Shown: positions 10,078 to 20,684, counted from the first letter of the stretch. The stretch: DNA of 64,000 nt from Adenophora triphylla var. japonica (GCA_022495995.1 JAFEMH010000073.1:836001-900000); one strand, 5' to 3'. Translations and numbers: made by a program. The notes: generated from the letters alone by a model not told the origin.

Positions 10078-10281
10078 CTCATATTCAGTTTATTCTCCTT
10101 CCTTATTTACAGGAGATATTTTGTAAATATAGTTATTATTTGATTAGCTTTAGTGATTATGTATATCTCTTTATTTTTATATTTTGATCATGTATATCTC
10201 TAGCCTAAGATAGACATCCAAAAGTTGTATATATATTGTACTCAGTTGATCAATGAAAATTAAGTTTTCCAATTCCTTTCA
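10023..10281 (+). repeat. 3' LTR of the copia element (259 bp)
   Basis: Same length as 5519-5777 and no difference seen by eye. It is followed by target duplication CTCTT at 10282-10286 and then by the continuation of the TPP2 intron sequence. Confidence 0.95.
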
Positions 10282-10340
10282 CTCTTTAGCTAGTTATGCA
10301 GTAGGAGCAGCAACGTTGACACCTAATCAAACTCATATAC

Positions 10341-10407
10341 CTGTTTCACAGATTCAGCTATTGCTTCCCGGTTTTTCTCACCCCATGTTTTCTTTCTTTG
10401 CTCTTCC
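10341..10407 (-). pseudogene. TPP2-like: TPP2 exon EEQRKKTWGEKNREAIAE
   Basis: Open 67-nt exon with donor CAG/GTATATG. The residues match the plant TPP2 EERKKKWDEKNQEAIAEAVKQ segment. The acceptor side reads CTTGTG/GAAGAG, without AG, so splicing may be lost. Copies at 26657-26723 and 41111-41177. Confidence 0.8.
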
Positions 10408-11172
10408 ACAAGATAAAACACACAAAAACAGTAATAAAGTCTGGCAGCAATGTAGATTTTCCATAACTCATAGTATTAATTAGATCACGTGTGCTGCAAG
10501 TAAAGGTAATATCAAAACTTATTAAACAGGATGAGTACACAATAGAAACTCGAACAATGACAAATACCATCGCAAGATTACAACCACATACGAAGGATGA
10601 ATAATATCATCGCAAATAACCACTATATAAAGGATAACGACACAATAGTTTCTAAAGGGAAGCCCAGGTATATGGTGTTGATTATAATGGTTTTTATCCT
10701 AGTGTAAAGCTAATTATTAGTTCGCCTTCTAATTTATACGATGATTTACAAGAATAAGTTTACATAGAACAACCTCCGAATTTGTTGCTAGAGGGGAGAA
10801 GGGATAAAGTGTGCATGCTAGCATAACAAAATCTGGCTTGGCTAAGGAACTACTACCTCATAAATTCCTATGCTGATACTTGTCGACTATTTGTCTAATG
10901 AAAACTTGGAGTTAAGAATATATAATTGACCACAAACTTATTACTTTACATAGCAGTGGGTTAATGGACAATGATCGACACAAGAATCATTTTTCACATA
11001 CATATAGAGGAGTAAATTGAGATTGTTTTGAAAATCCAGTTAAGGGTGCTAATAACTAATAATAACTTTCCCGAATACGACAAGGATCATAATGACTATT
11101 AACGAGAACATATAGCTTATGGGATGAAAATTTCAAGCAAATGTCTAATGAATTTTGTGGACTATGCCATAC

Positions 11173-11295
11173 CTCAACAGCAACTATTAGCGCTTGTGTC
11201 AAGCCTGTCCCTGTTACCATTGAACCTAAGCAAGAGTCTCCAATTTTACATGATATTAACTGCGCTTCAGTTGCAACTCCATTAAGGAGAGGTTC
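11173..11295 (-). pseudogene. TPP2-like: TPP2 exon [17 protein letters not shown], complete
   Basis: A 123-nt open exon (41 codons) with acceptor CCCGCAG and donor GAG/GTATGG, from EPLLNG to ALIVAVE. It corresponds to the subtilase segment after the active-site His. Splice borders are preserved better here than in the second copy at 14217-14338, which ends VD with no donor. Equivalent exons: 27541-27663 and 41995-42117. Confidence 0.85.
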
Positions 11296-11376
11296 CTGCG
11301 GGAAATCATACTTTTAGTGGAAGTTAGTTTATCCATGTCGATAAAGTGTAACATATGAATGTAAACATCCACAAAA

Positions 11377-11529
11377 GATAAGATTGTCTTACATTTGAAT
11401 GGAAGGTAGTCACAGTACCAGCAACATTAGTGCCGTGGGGGCGCTATCTGTTACAATACTTAAGATGTTGCCATCATCATCCACGTTATCGACAAAAATA
11501 CAGGCAACGTGCTAAAAACGTCAAATTTG
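11377..11529 (-). pseudogene. TPP2-like: TPP2 His exon, damaged copy
   Basis: [14 protein letters not shown] is readable, but a 4-nt deletion removes the LDA codons and a 1-nt loss in the C-run before CACGGCAC shifts the frame. The second His of HGTH reads Asn (ACTAAT). Equivalents near 27760-27912 and 42215-42366 carry GTN-type changes as well. Confidence 0.75.
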
Positions 11530-11649
11530 TGCTCAAACCTGCAAGGTTGGTTTCAAGGAGTCAGCTAAACGTTTTAAGTGTTCATAATTTGAAATTGTAG
11601 TTGAAACTCTGTTGTGAGATGAATACAAACTTCAATTGTAGTTGCAAAT

Positions 11650-12780
11650 GTACTTGCACCAAAAAAAATGATGATGTACATGATAACATGAACTAGAAAC
11701 CTAAAGAGACTGACAGCTTTCATGTGACTAAATAACAACAACAAAGCCTTAATCCCTTAATGATTTGGGGTCGGCTAAAGTGAATCGTCGTCATACAGAA
11801 ACGTCAAAGAAACAAGGTGAAAAAAAGTTAAAAAATAATGATAAATAAAACATGAAAGCTAAAAAGAAATTTAATAGAAGACATTTAATAGAAGAAATTT
11901 AAAATAAGAAATAGGTGGGAATAAATTTTAACGAAGAAATAGGTGAGAGGAAATTTTGGAAAGAAAAAAAAAGCAAGCTTTGTGTGACTGAATCGCTAAA
12001 ACTCCCTTACAACCAAGGAGACATGATGCCCTATTGAATCACAAAACAAAGAAGATTTAGAATGATAAAATTTTAATTACAGGCATTGGATGTGCTGTGT
12101 AAGTAGTGAAGTTATAGAGGAGGGAATAGAGAGAGAGAACCCACTTGATTTCCTAGATTGACCGATACTTATCTTATAATTAATGGATGAGAAACAATGA
12201 AAACTTAAACCAAAGATAACCATAAAAATATGATAACGTACTTGCACCATAAAAATATGATAACGTACATGATAACATGAACTAGAAACCTAAAGAGACT
12301 GTCAGCTTTCATGTGACTAAATAACAACAACAAAGCCTTAATCCCAAAATGATTTGGGGTTGGCTAACATGAATCGTCATACAAAAACGTCAAAGAAACA
12401 AGGTGAGAAAAAAGTTAAAAAATAATGATAAATAAAATGTGAAAGCTAAGAAGAAATTTAATAGAAGAAATTTAAAGTAAGAAATAGATGGGAATAACTT
12501 TAAACGAAAAATAGGTGAGGAAATTTTGGAAAGAAAATAAAAAGAAAGCTTTTGTGTGACTGAATCGCTAAAATTCCCTTACAACCAAGGAGACATGATG
12601 CCGTATTGAATCACAAAGCAAAGAAGATTTTAGTGAGTTGAATAACAGAATGATAAAAGTTTAATTACAGGCACTGGATGTGCTGTGCAAGTAGTGAAGC
12701 TATGGAGGAGGGAGGGAGAGAGAGAGAGAGAGAGAGAGAGAACAGACTTGATATCCTAGATTGACCGATACTTATCTTAT
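11650..12780. repeat. Tandem duplication (~585 bp) found only in unit 1
   Basis: 11650 to about 12230 and about 12239-12760 share the same succession: GTACTTGCACC, GATAACATGAACTAGAAACC, AGCTTTCATGTGACTAAATAACAAC, GATTTGGGGT(C/T)GGCTAA, AGAAATTTAATAGAAG, ACCAAGGAGACATGATGCC. Units 2 (28020-28560) and 3 (42480-43020) have a single copy. The AACAACAAAGCCTTAATCCC..GATTTGGGG phrase resembles sequence commonly dispersed in plant genomes and could be an old SINE remnant, but this is not proven. Confidence 0.75.
12715..12742. repeat. (GA)n microsatellite, unit 1
   Basis: GA run of about 28 bp. The same position is about 32 bp in unit 2 (28498-28530) and about 50 bp in unit 3 (42954-43004). Confidence 0.95.
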
Positions 12781-12864
12781 AATTAATGGATGGGAAATTA
12801 CAGGACTTATGAATGTATTCGTGCGCCCTGTAAGATATTTAAACAATGAAAAATTAAACCAACC

Positions 12865-13052
12865 ATATTGCAGCAACCACCATTGCACTAACGAGCAATG
12901 CAACTCCTTCAGAGGCCGATGGAGAAGCCATTGATGTTCCATTCATAAACATGACTCGTTGGAGAGTCCATCGAAGAACAGGAGCCATAATCCCACCAGG
13001 AGCACTAACAGAGATCCCAAGATCCGCATCAGTTGTCGGCCCTCGACTAGAC
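12865..13052 (-). pseudogene. TPP2-like: TPP2 active-site Ser exon, unit 1
   Basis: Minus strand reads SSRGPTTDADLGISVSAPGG, then APVLRWTLQRVMFMNGTSMASPSASEG and LLVSAM. The Ser of GTSMASP is the subtilase nucleophile and is intact. Acceptor ATGCAG/GT is good. The end (AAIWLV..) differs from the family and no clear donor is seen. Open throughout. Copies at about 28655-28846 and 43135-43321 are almost identical, making this the best preserved exon of the array. Confidence 0.9.
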
Positions 13053-14216
13053 CTGCATTCCTCTCAGCCAATTATTTGCGTTATTAAAACATGAAGATCG
13101 TTTCCAAGTTCTTAAGTATAAATAGACAAACAAAAAAAAAAAGATCTGAATGCTACGACAAAAGTAGAAAAGGACAAGAGTAAAAGTAGAACCTGAACAC
13201 TGCCTCACCCTCAGCATTTAAATCCCAACAGAAAGATATACCAAGTATATTCAAATCCTTCGAAAGGAGGTTCAACTGAAGTATGATCCCGAGCAGCCAG
13301 TGTCCTAGAATATTTATCAGAGTGATAGTAGGATTTGTTTAATGTTTTTCAGATAAATTGGCTGACAACTAACTGTAGTTTCATAGTCAACTTGCCATTA
13401 CATGAATGTAACATCTGCTGTGAAAAAACAATAATTTGTAAAAATGCCCCCTTACACAGATCTTAAAGTCGAGACATTTAAATTTGGTTAGACATGTGAG
13501 CTTCAACAAGTTCCAGTTGGCTATAAGAAACTAGAGATCCAAATTAAAACGATAAATTTTATGTTGTAAATTCTTCAACCATTTGTTCAATAATATTCAA
13601 AAATATAAAAGGAGATAAATCTAATCAAAATAAAGGGTTACTGATATATCTTGCAGACTGGTTATTAGTTCCAAGCAAATGTTTTAATCCCATAGTTTAT
13701 TAGTAAATTTTAAGTTTAGGCAGCACTAAAAATGAATGTGTGCTTTTACAGCAATAACAAAGATGATACAACAAACACAATCAAATATTCATAGTGATGC
13801 AGCCTGTTGCAGTTAATTCATGACGGAAATAAATTTAATCAAATTTGCGTAATAACCTACATCCATAATCCTTTCAGGACTAATTCTTCTTATACCCCTC
13901 AAAAAGTGTGGCTGCCAACCCCAACAGATCATGCATTAATTGTGTCATAGGTTTGATACAAAGAAAAACTAATACTTTATGTTCTAGTCCTGATGGAGGT
14001 TGAAGGAAGATGCATTAATTGGGAGTTGGCATAACAACCCAAAAAATATTAATTAATGTGGTTTGTCATAAGCAAGCCATCAAAATCCTACAAGTGAATA
14101 ACGTTGACACAAATAACATAAAACAATTTAAATTGTAAGCTCTTGCATAATTAGATCCTAAAATAACGAGCAAAATAGCATATTTATTGATGATTAGTTA
14201 CCATAGAGAGCATAAG
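13053..14216. other. TPP2 intron-derived sequence, no further gene
   Basis: AT-rich and without supported coding. It is conserved in parts with 28847-29718, 43322-44266 and 50640-50970 (landmarks GCTGCCAACCCCAACAGATC and AGGTTTGATACAAAG), so it belongs to the amplified unit. Unit 2 lacks two stretches present here. Confidence 0.6.
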
Positions 14217-14338
14217 TCAACAGCAACTATTAGCGCTCGTGTCAAGCCTGTCCCTGTCACCATTGAACCTAAGCGAGAGTCTTCATTTTTACATGATATT
14301 AACTGCGCTTCAGGTGCAACTCCATTGAGAAGAGGTTC
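14217..14338 (-). pseudogene. TPP2-like: TPP2 exon [17 protein letters not shown], second copy
   Basis: Open, acceptor [25 protein letters not shown], then [21 protein letters not shown]. Residues after ISCK read NE instead of the IG seen in unit 3 (44267-44388), caused by AAATGAAG in units 1 and 2. The family donor after AVE is absent. Confidence 0.82.
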
Positions 14339-14436
14339 CTGCGGGGGAATCATACTTTTAGCGGCAGTTAGTTTTTCCATGTCAATAAAATGTAACACAT
14401 GTATGTAAACATCCACAAAAGATAAGATTGTCTTAC

Positions 14437-14586
14437 ATTTGGATGGAAGGCAGCATAAATACCAACAAGATGAGTGCCGTGGGGGTCGCTATCTGTTACA
14501 ATACTTAATATATTGCCATCATCATCCACATTGTCGACAAAAATACAGGCATCTAACGTGCTAAAAACGCCAAATTTGGCTCAAAC
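14437..14586 (-). pseudogene. TPP2-like: TPP2 His exon with intact HGTH, unit 1
   Basis: Reads [40 protein letters not shown] and FHPN, with donor AAT/GTAAGA and acceptor TTGCAG. The first His of HGTH (the subtilase catalytic His) is present. A TGA lies right after the acceptor (GTTTGAGCC), so the exon opens only if the border is a base further in. Copies 29939-30088 and 44487-44636. Confidence 0.82.
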
Positions 14587-14768
14587 CTGCAAGGTTGACA
14601 CCTTATCAAACACATATAGTTGTTTCACAGCTTCAGCTTTTGCTTTCCGTTTTTTCTCACCCCATGATTTCTTTCTTGGCTTCTCCACAAGATAAAAGAC
14701 ACAAACAGTAACATAATTGCAAAAAAAAATAATGTATCTGCAACATTAGAGATGAAGAAAAAGCGCAC

Positions 14769-14870
14769 CTTTAGACGGGAGGTCAAATTGTCTGTGGAAA
14801 GCTCATATACCAACTTATAACCCACGTGCCAGTCCCCTAATGGATTGCTCCAAGAAGAATTTACAACAAG
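14769..14870 (-). pseudogene. TPP2-like: TPP2 exon SSWSNPLGDWHVGYKLVYEL
   Basis: Open to STDNLTSRLK with donor AAG/GTGCGC. A clear acceptor AG before the LVVNSSW codons is not seen. Copies at 30272-30370 and 44819-44920; a divergent copy at 24440-24560 carries a TGA in place of the Trp codon. Confidence 0.8.
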
Positions 14871-15060
14871 AGAGAAATAGATTGTTACAAAAACAAATTT
14901 CGAAAGCCTCAGGGTCAGAACAAATCTCTTATGTAATTGAAGAAAGAAAGGAGGGGAATGGGTGAAACTGAAACAACTTTATATAAAACAAACTTTTACA
15001 TATGTGATGTTCAATAATTGCAAAGAGCGATTAACTATGAAGCAGTGGTGCGTGAAATAC

Positions 15061-15134
15061 CTGAGGCTCCACGAATACAACCATCGACATCAGCCTTCAC
15101 CACAGTTGAGGTATCAATATCACCACTCCCGGTG
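15061..15134 (-). pseudogene. TPP2-like: TPP2 exon STGSGDIDTSTVVKADVDG
   Basis: A 74-nt open exon with acceptor CCCCAG and donor AG/GTATTT, ending CIRGAS. It matches the segment that follows the Asp exon in plant TPP2. Copies 30563-30636 and 45110-45183; the tail copies (24755-24835, 38915-38990) have a 1-nt insertion after the KDD codons. Confidence 0.87.
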
Positions 15135-15234
15135 CTGGGGAAAAAGAGATGAGAGAATTGAGAAGATTTCAGACTAAACTTACAGAGGGATTACAGAAAT
15201 ATGATTTCTAAGTGTAAACATTGTAGTAATGTAC

Positions 15235-15313
15235 CAATCAAGAATGTCTAGAACTTTTGGCATCCCATCTTATGTCAATTGCGGTCCTGTTGAGGCTGGG
15301 TCCAGACCAGCAT
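15235..15313 (-). pseudogene. TPP2-like: TPP2 active-site Asp exon, one stop codon (unit 1)
   Basis: The exon continues IF from exon 1 as DAGLDPASTGPQLT, stop, DGMPKVLDILDW. It matches the family DSGVDP..GLQVTSDGKPKILDVID. Acceptor TTTGCAG and donor TTG/GTACAT are good and the catalytic Asp is present. An in-frame TAA at 15270-15272 (minus strand) replaces the Ser codon, so no full-length protease can be made. Confidence 0.87.
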
Positions 15314-16035
15314 CTGCAAACAAGCAACAGTGCAGTGACCAGCCATAACCACACCACCATCAAAGGATCAGTAACATTAGGTGATCAACATTACTAGCAA
15401 GTCCTATTTGTTGAGTCATCAAAGAGATACAGGCTGAAGAGAAAAAGCATATCCGAGACCGTTTCTTCAGTTCAGAGGTCAGCCTTTTCCTTTTTTTTTC
15501 TTCTTTCCCAATCCTTGGTTTTTGAAACAGAGTTCCAATAAATTTAGTTTATCAGCAGCCCTAACAGTTCTTCTGCATTGATTTTGTTCAAGGGCATTTT
15601 GTTGGTGGATGTAACTGATTTAGTTATATTAGGGATTGAAACTTTAAGAGACTTGGTGCTTTGGCCAAAATGCATTTTGCTGAATGTTTCTTAAATTTTT
15701 GCTTAGCTGATTACCGGGGCGGGTTAATCGGGGCGGGCTCGGGTAATGCATCAATCGGGGCGGGGCGGGTTCGGGCAGGGGTAGATCACTATAGGGGCGG
15801 GTTTGGGAAATGAAAAACCCGTCCCGAACCCGCCGCGTTGCCATCCCTATTGATGACACAACTTCAGAAGTTTTATGGCGCAATAAGCTGCATCTTTAGA
15901 GAAGAAGTGATGAAGGGAGTTTGGTAAAATGTTGTCCAAATATAGTGTCTTCATCCAACTCCCGTCATCATCTCCTCTCTGAAATTGCAGCATACAAAAA
16001 TTGACATTGAAAAGAGATAAGCAACTAAGAAAGTA

Positions 16036-16570
16036 CCAAAGATAGCAATAACTACTCCGCGGCCATCAAACTCGGGGTGAGCTTCAATGAACCGATCAGC
16101 GCCAATCTCCATCTCCGGCATGAGCGAGGTTGAAAAAGAACTCATTATAGTATAATTGGTTAGGGGAATGAAATAGGAAAGTTTTTTGAAGTTAAGAGTC
16201 ATCCTCAAGACTCTGTGTAACACCAGCGACCCTCCATAATTCTTCATCATGCCATACAACAGCATCAATAGCAATAGCAGGACCCTTGTAATCTAATCTC
16301 TAACACAGAAAAAAAAACATGATCACATATAAAAAAGTAAGAAAAAACATAAAGATTGGAAGAAGTAATGCTTATCTAATATAACTAGATCTTACCTCAG
16401 CTTTAATCTCCTTCTTCGGCATGAGCGACGCTGAAAAAGAACTCATTATAATATACTTTAGGGGAGTGAACTCAAAAAGTTTTCTACCGTTTGAGTTATC
16501 CTAAAGACTGTGTGTCTCAACAGCTACCCTCCATAATTCTTCATCATGCCACAGCATCAATAACAGGACC
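16036..16570 (-). pseudogene. TPP2-like: Duplicated TPP2 exon 2, VVWHD exon and chimeric mini-exon
   Basis: 16036 to about 16131 repeats exon 2 (SLMPEMEIGADRFIEAHPEF, GRGVVIAIF). About 16185-16275 reads AIDAVVWHDEELWRVAGVTQ, then SLEDDS and a stop. About 16400-16430 reads ASLMPKKEIKAE followed by GTAAG: exon 2 is joined after MPKKEI to the end of the TRED-linker exon. A second VVWHD scrap follows near 16500-16570. Unit 3 has the same block (45638-46200); unit 2 lacks it. Confidence 0.75.
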
Positions 16571-16962
16571 CTTGTAATCTAATCTCTAAGACAGAAAAAA
16601 AAAACATGAGCACATATAAGAAAGGATCAGTAAGGTTAGGTGATCAACATTACTAGCAAGGTTAGGTGATCAACATTACTAGCAAACAAGCAACAGTGCA
16701 GTGACCAGCCATAACCACACCACACCATCAAAGGATCAGTAAGGTTAGGTGATCAACATTACTAGCAAGTCCTATTTGATGACACAACTTCAGAAGTTTT
16801 ATGGCGCAATAAGCTGCATCTTTAGAGAATAAATGATGAAGGGAGTTTAGTAAAATGTTGTCCAAATATAATGTCTTCATCCAACTCCCTTCATCATCTC
16901 CTCTCTGAAATTGCAGCATACAAAAATTGACATTGAAAAGAGATAAGCAACTAAGAAAGTAC

Positions 16963-17200
16963 CAAAGATAGCAATAGCTACTCCGCGGCCATCAAACTCG
17001 GGGTGAGCTTCAATGAACCGATCAGCGCCAATCTCCTTCTCCGGCATGAGCGAGGCTAAAAAATAGGCACCTTTTTTTCTTAAAATGTTTCCTTTGATCG
17101 GAGAAAACAAAGCTGATAAGTCACCTCTGGAGCTTTTGTCTTTATCGTCGGAAGAGAGACTCCGAACAATTTCCTGAACATCTTGTGAAGTGACCGCCAT
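16963..17200 (-). pseudogene. TPP2-like: TPP2 N-terminal exon, unit 1
   Basis: ATG at 17200 opens MAVTSQDVQEIVRSLSSDDK, then SALFSPIKGNILRKKGAYFL, SLMPEKEIGADRFIEAHPEF and AIAIF, with donor TTTG/GTACTT leading in phase to the Asp exon. The region from FLASLMP on matches plant TPP2 well; the first 45 residues are family-variable. Without splicing it would run on for 28 residues in the intron. It is the longest intact N-terminal piece of the array. In unit 3 the same exon is split at KK by about 1.9 kb. Confidence 0.87.
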
Positions 17201-17323
17201 TTTGATAGAATGTTACGACGAGCGTTCTGCCCAGGGCGAATTATATCAGTGTGAAAATCATGAGAGAGAAGAAATTTGGAGGGGGAAATGATAGGAACGG
17301 AGTTGAGGAAGGCGGAGGGGACT

Positions 17324-17366
<43 letters not shown>

Positions 17367-17560
17367 AGGCGGCGAGGGAATGAGGGCAGGAAGAAGGAGC
17401 GAGGAGGGATTATATAATCGCTAGGATTATGTCCGTTGTTAATACGGTCAAATGCAATCTTAATACGGTCAAATGCAATCTTAGTTAGTACGTAAGCTAA
17501 AATCCGCAAAGATTCTTGACTAAGCAATCCAATCCAACCCAACAGTCATTACCGTCCATG
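17201..17560 (-). promoter_or_regulatory. TPP2 5' leader and putative promoter, unit 1
   Basis: Upstream of the exon 1 ATG lie a (GT)n-(GA)n microsatellite (17321-17363) and, 209 bp from the ATG, ATTATATAAT (17409-17418), a plausible TATA box. A 22-bp direct repeat (AATACGGTCAAATGCAATCTT) occurs twice at 17441-17483. The same layout recurs at 31380-31660 and 47860-48020, the last with one repeat copy. Confidence 0.55.
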
Positions 17561-17877
17561 GCCCAATTCATCTATGGGCTTGGTCAATTTAATTACAGAA
17601 TAGCCTAATTTAATTTTAGAATAGCCCAATAATTTAATTCAAATTTCAATTTTTTAAGCCAATAATAAAACGAAATTTTGTAAAATATCTGTTTTTTTCT
17701 TTGAACGTTGAAATGATGTTTTTTAAAAATGTGCGTTGACATTTTGTAAATAAATGAAACTTATTAAAACATGCTCTAAAAAATTTCAACACAAATGCTA
17801 ACACTTTTCAACATTAGTACCGACACTTTTTATTATTATTCCTCGATTCCGTCTCAATATTTATAGGGGCCCTATAC

Positions 17878-17939
<62 letters not shown>

Positions 17940-19500
17940 GCCTTTAATATTTTAAATTAAAAATTACACAATGCAATGAATGCAACAAATACTGAAGTAA
18001 TGATTGCAAATAATTCAATAAAATATATTAAATATATAATCAAATTTTCTAATTAAGTTTGAAAAATTGAATAATGACGGTTGAAAAAATAGAATGAAAG
18101 CCCAAACTAAGAAAAGAATGGATGGAAGGGGAGGGAAGCCCAAAATGAGAAAGACCAACTAAAGAAAAAATACTCTACATTTTTTGGGATGGGAATCGAA
18201 CTCAGACCAACTAGATCACTACATTTCTCTATAATTAATCAGGATATAATATATATGATAAAACTAAATAATTTGGAACCCTTAAATTTTTGGACCCTAT
18301 ACAATTGGGTCGGTTTCACTTGCCCAAAATCGGGCATACTTTCCCTTGCACTCTTTTTCTAGTACTGGATTGTTTATCCTTAAACACCGATACATTTATC
18401 ACTCTCCCTGCGCATTTCATTACTATGTCCGACTCTTTTCATAAAACTCACTAGTCACTGGCATTAAAACTCAAAACGAAAAAGATTTTCTTTACATCTA
18501 AATGTGGCACAATTTATGAGAAAAACCCTAAAAAAATTAGTATTCATGTAAGAAAAAAAAATTGGTCAAAAATTAAAAAAAATAATCTAAAAATTTACCT
18601 CTGGAGAAACACTAAAAATTAATTAAATTAAGAGGGTGAAAGTGTGTTTTTCAAAACTATTTTTAACTTGTTGGAGGAAGGTTTAAATTGGAATAAATAT
18701 TATGATAGAAGATTTTTTATGCAAATTATTTATGTTGAAGGTTTAAATTGCAATGAGAAAACTTGTATAGGTTTTTCTTGAAACTATCTCTTAAAATAAT
18801 TAGTTTCAATCAAATGGATTTTTCATGATTGCCTTGCTAAATCATATGCAATCAAATACTCCATTTATCATAGACAAAATATGTTTAACCCCCAGCCCAA
18901 AGTATATTTTCACATTTCACCTCAGTTTGAAAAGTCGATTCGATTGTTATTCGTATCTAAACTTTCAAATCGTCACACTCTACACCTCTCGCAGACCGGT
19001 TATTAGTTCCAAGCAAATGTTTTAATCCCATAGTTTATTAGTAAATTTTAAGTTTAGGCAGCACTAAAAAAAATGTGTGCTTTTACAGCAATAACAAAGA
19101 TGATACAATAAACACAATCAAATATTCATATTGATGCAGCATGTTGCAGTTAATTCTTGACGGAAATAAATTTAATCAAATTTGAGTAATAACCTACATC
19201 CATAATCCTTTCAAGACATTTAAGAAAAGGCAGCTAAAATTTATATAAATCCCGTTCCCTCCGTCAGATGTGCATAGGTAACAACACTACTAAAAGATCA
19301 TTATTACAGAAGAAACATCATAAATAATGCACACCAAAATACATGGTAAAAACGATTTCTCTGGAATGAAAGTAGAGGAGGTTGATTCTTAACATCCTTA
19401 GACTTAGTAATAGTCACTGTCCGTGCTATGGAGCTTTGCAATCTATCTTATTGAGTCGTATAACTGTGAAAGCATGTATCTTCGCGATGATTTACAAGAA
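17561..19500. repeat. Unit spacer upstream of exon 1, with (AT)n tract
   Basis: No coding is supported. It holds an AT microsatellite (17881-17936) and AT-rich DNA, and matches 31690-33630 closely. It corresponds to 48080-50155 in unit 3, where the AT tract is replaced by an insertion. Confidence 0.75.
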
Positions 19501-19518
19501 TGGGTTTGCATGGAGCAG

Positions 19519-20186
19519 CTATTAGAGCTCGTGTCAAGCATGTCCCTGTTACCATTAAACCTAAGCAAGAGTCTCCAATTTTACATGATATTAACTAGGC
19601 CTCAGGTGAAACTCCATCGAGAAGAGGTTCTTGCGGGGAATCATACTTTTAGCGGCACTTAGTTTTTCCACGTTGATAAAGTGTAACACATGTATGTAAA
19701 CATCCACAATACTTAAGATGTTATCATCATCATACACATTGGCTACAAAACTACAGGCATCTAACGTGCTTAAATGCCAAATTTGTGCTCAAACCTGCAA
19801 GGCTAGTTTCAAGGAGTCAGTTAAACCTAATAAGTGGAGTAACTAACTTATAATTAGTTATGGAAATGAAATCAGAAAGCTTTCCACACTTGGGGTGGTC
19901 ATTCTCAAGACTCTGTGTATCAACACCAACCCTCCACGAATCTCCATTGTGCCATAGGACAGGATAAATGAGAGGACCCATGTCAAGGTAGAGCTCAAAC
20001 ACAAAGACATGGTCATACATAGGACACATAGGACAGAAAAAAAAAAAAACACAAAAGTATGGAAGAATAAAAACTTTAACTAAGATATTTATACCTAACC
20101 TCAGTTTGCTTTCGCAAATAATCGACATTACTTTCTAGGTCCTCACGAGTCTTTTTCAAGTTTTCCCCATTGACTCTGGTATGCTC
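19519..20186 (-). pseudogene. TPP2-like: TPP2 exon remnants, unit 1 middle
   Basis: Read downward: 20100-20186 is an open 87-nt exon KKTREDLESNVDYLRKQTE with acceptor TTGTAG. About 19847-20000 reads VLWHNGDSWRVGVDTQSLEN, then CGKLSDFISITNYKL. 19710-19806 keeps only LDACSFVANVYDDDNILSIV; the part with the catalytic His is deleted. 19519-19635 is an EPLLNG exon reading EPLLDGVSPEA, stop, LISCK, with acceptor CGCAG mutated to CGCAA. The order follows the gene. A near-identical copy is 33643-34314. Confidence 0.85.
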
Positions 20187-20635
20187 CTACAAAAAATAAG
20201 AAACTTGTTTCAATTATACCAGAACATGATAAGATCACAAGTCTAGAAGAGGCATTCAATGGAAAAAAGTGATAACTACCGGGTGGAAAGGCCCATCCAA
20301 TTTTGTATAGAAACCCACAGAGATCCTTCGCCATCAATGGAAAAAAAAATCTCTTCATATGCCCCCTACCTACCATGTAAGTCTTTCTCAAAAGTGCAGA
20401 CAAAATAGACAAACTAAATCATGATATGCAAATGAAGTACGAACACATGCAAAAAAATAACAACATAAACCCACGTACTCCTCAAGGGGAAGCTCTGGAG
20501 CCAACTATCGCGTAATGAGACCCATCGATTACTACATCTCCTTTATATCCCCATTCACAGTCAATGCGGGATATTCCTGATGAGACATGATAATTTGTAC
20601 ATATTTGCACAGGTAACTGGTATAGTAACGTAATA

Positions 20636-20684
20636 CTTCCTTCGTCCCATTTGTAATTGCAAAAAAAAAAAAACCGTCGTACAC
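20636..20684. mobile_element. Left end of Stowaway family A MITE (truncated)
   Basis: CTTCCTTCGTCCCATTTG..GCAAAA..CCGTCGTACACG matches the left end of 5047-5319, then stops matching. Same fragment at 34760-34815. Confidence 0.75.

Larger units (their letters stand above)
5519..10281 (+). mobile_element. Complete Ty1-copia retrotransposon (RE1-like), recent insertion
   Basis: A 4763-bp element is bounded by two LTRs and by the 5-bp target duplication CTCTT (5514-5518, 10282-10286). The uninterrupted target is visible in paralogous copies (near 24236 and 38375), confirming the insertion point. The order LTR, primer site, gag, protease, integrase, RT, RNase H, purine tract, LTR is the copia order. 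Integrase precedes RT, which separates it from gypsy. The coding region is broken from the end of integrase onward, so it can now only move with help in trans. Confidence 0.95.
10341..17200 (-). pseudogene. TPP2-like: TPP2 pseudogene, unit 1 (left part)
   Basis: Read from 17200 downward, the exons are: N-terminal exon (16963-17200); duplicated exon-2/linker/VVWHD pieces (16036-16570); active-site Asp exon (15235-15313); STGSGDIDTSTVV exon (15061-15134); WHVGYKLVYEL exon (14769 to about 14870); EKPRKKSWGEK exon (about 14595-14685); HGTH exon (14437-14586); [13 protein letters not shown] exon (14217-14338); Ser exon (about 12865-13052). Second copies of the HGTH and EPLLNG exons follow (11377-11529, 11173-11295), then DLINTMSYG (about 10430-10496) and EEQRKKTWGEKN (10341-10407). 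The first nine are in family order. The last ones repeat earlier exons, so this is a composite. The exons for the TRED linker and most of the VVWH segment are missing between 14685 and 14586. Exons beyond the Ser region (the C-terminal half of TPP2) are absent. Confidence 0.88.

Noticed and set aside
11731..11800. SINE remnant (GCCTTAATCCC..GATTTGGGGTCGGCTAA)
   Set aside because: The phrase looks like one common in plant genomes, but no polIII boxes, tail or target duplication could be shown, so it is mentioned only within the repeat.
14187..14408. 73-codon plus-strand frame seen in all three units
   Set aside because: Exactly antisense to the EPLLNG exon; conservation comes from the segmental duplication.
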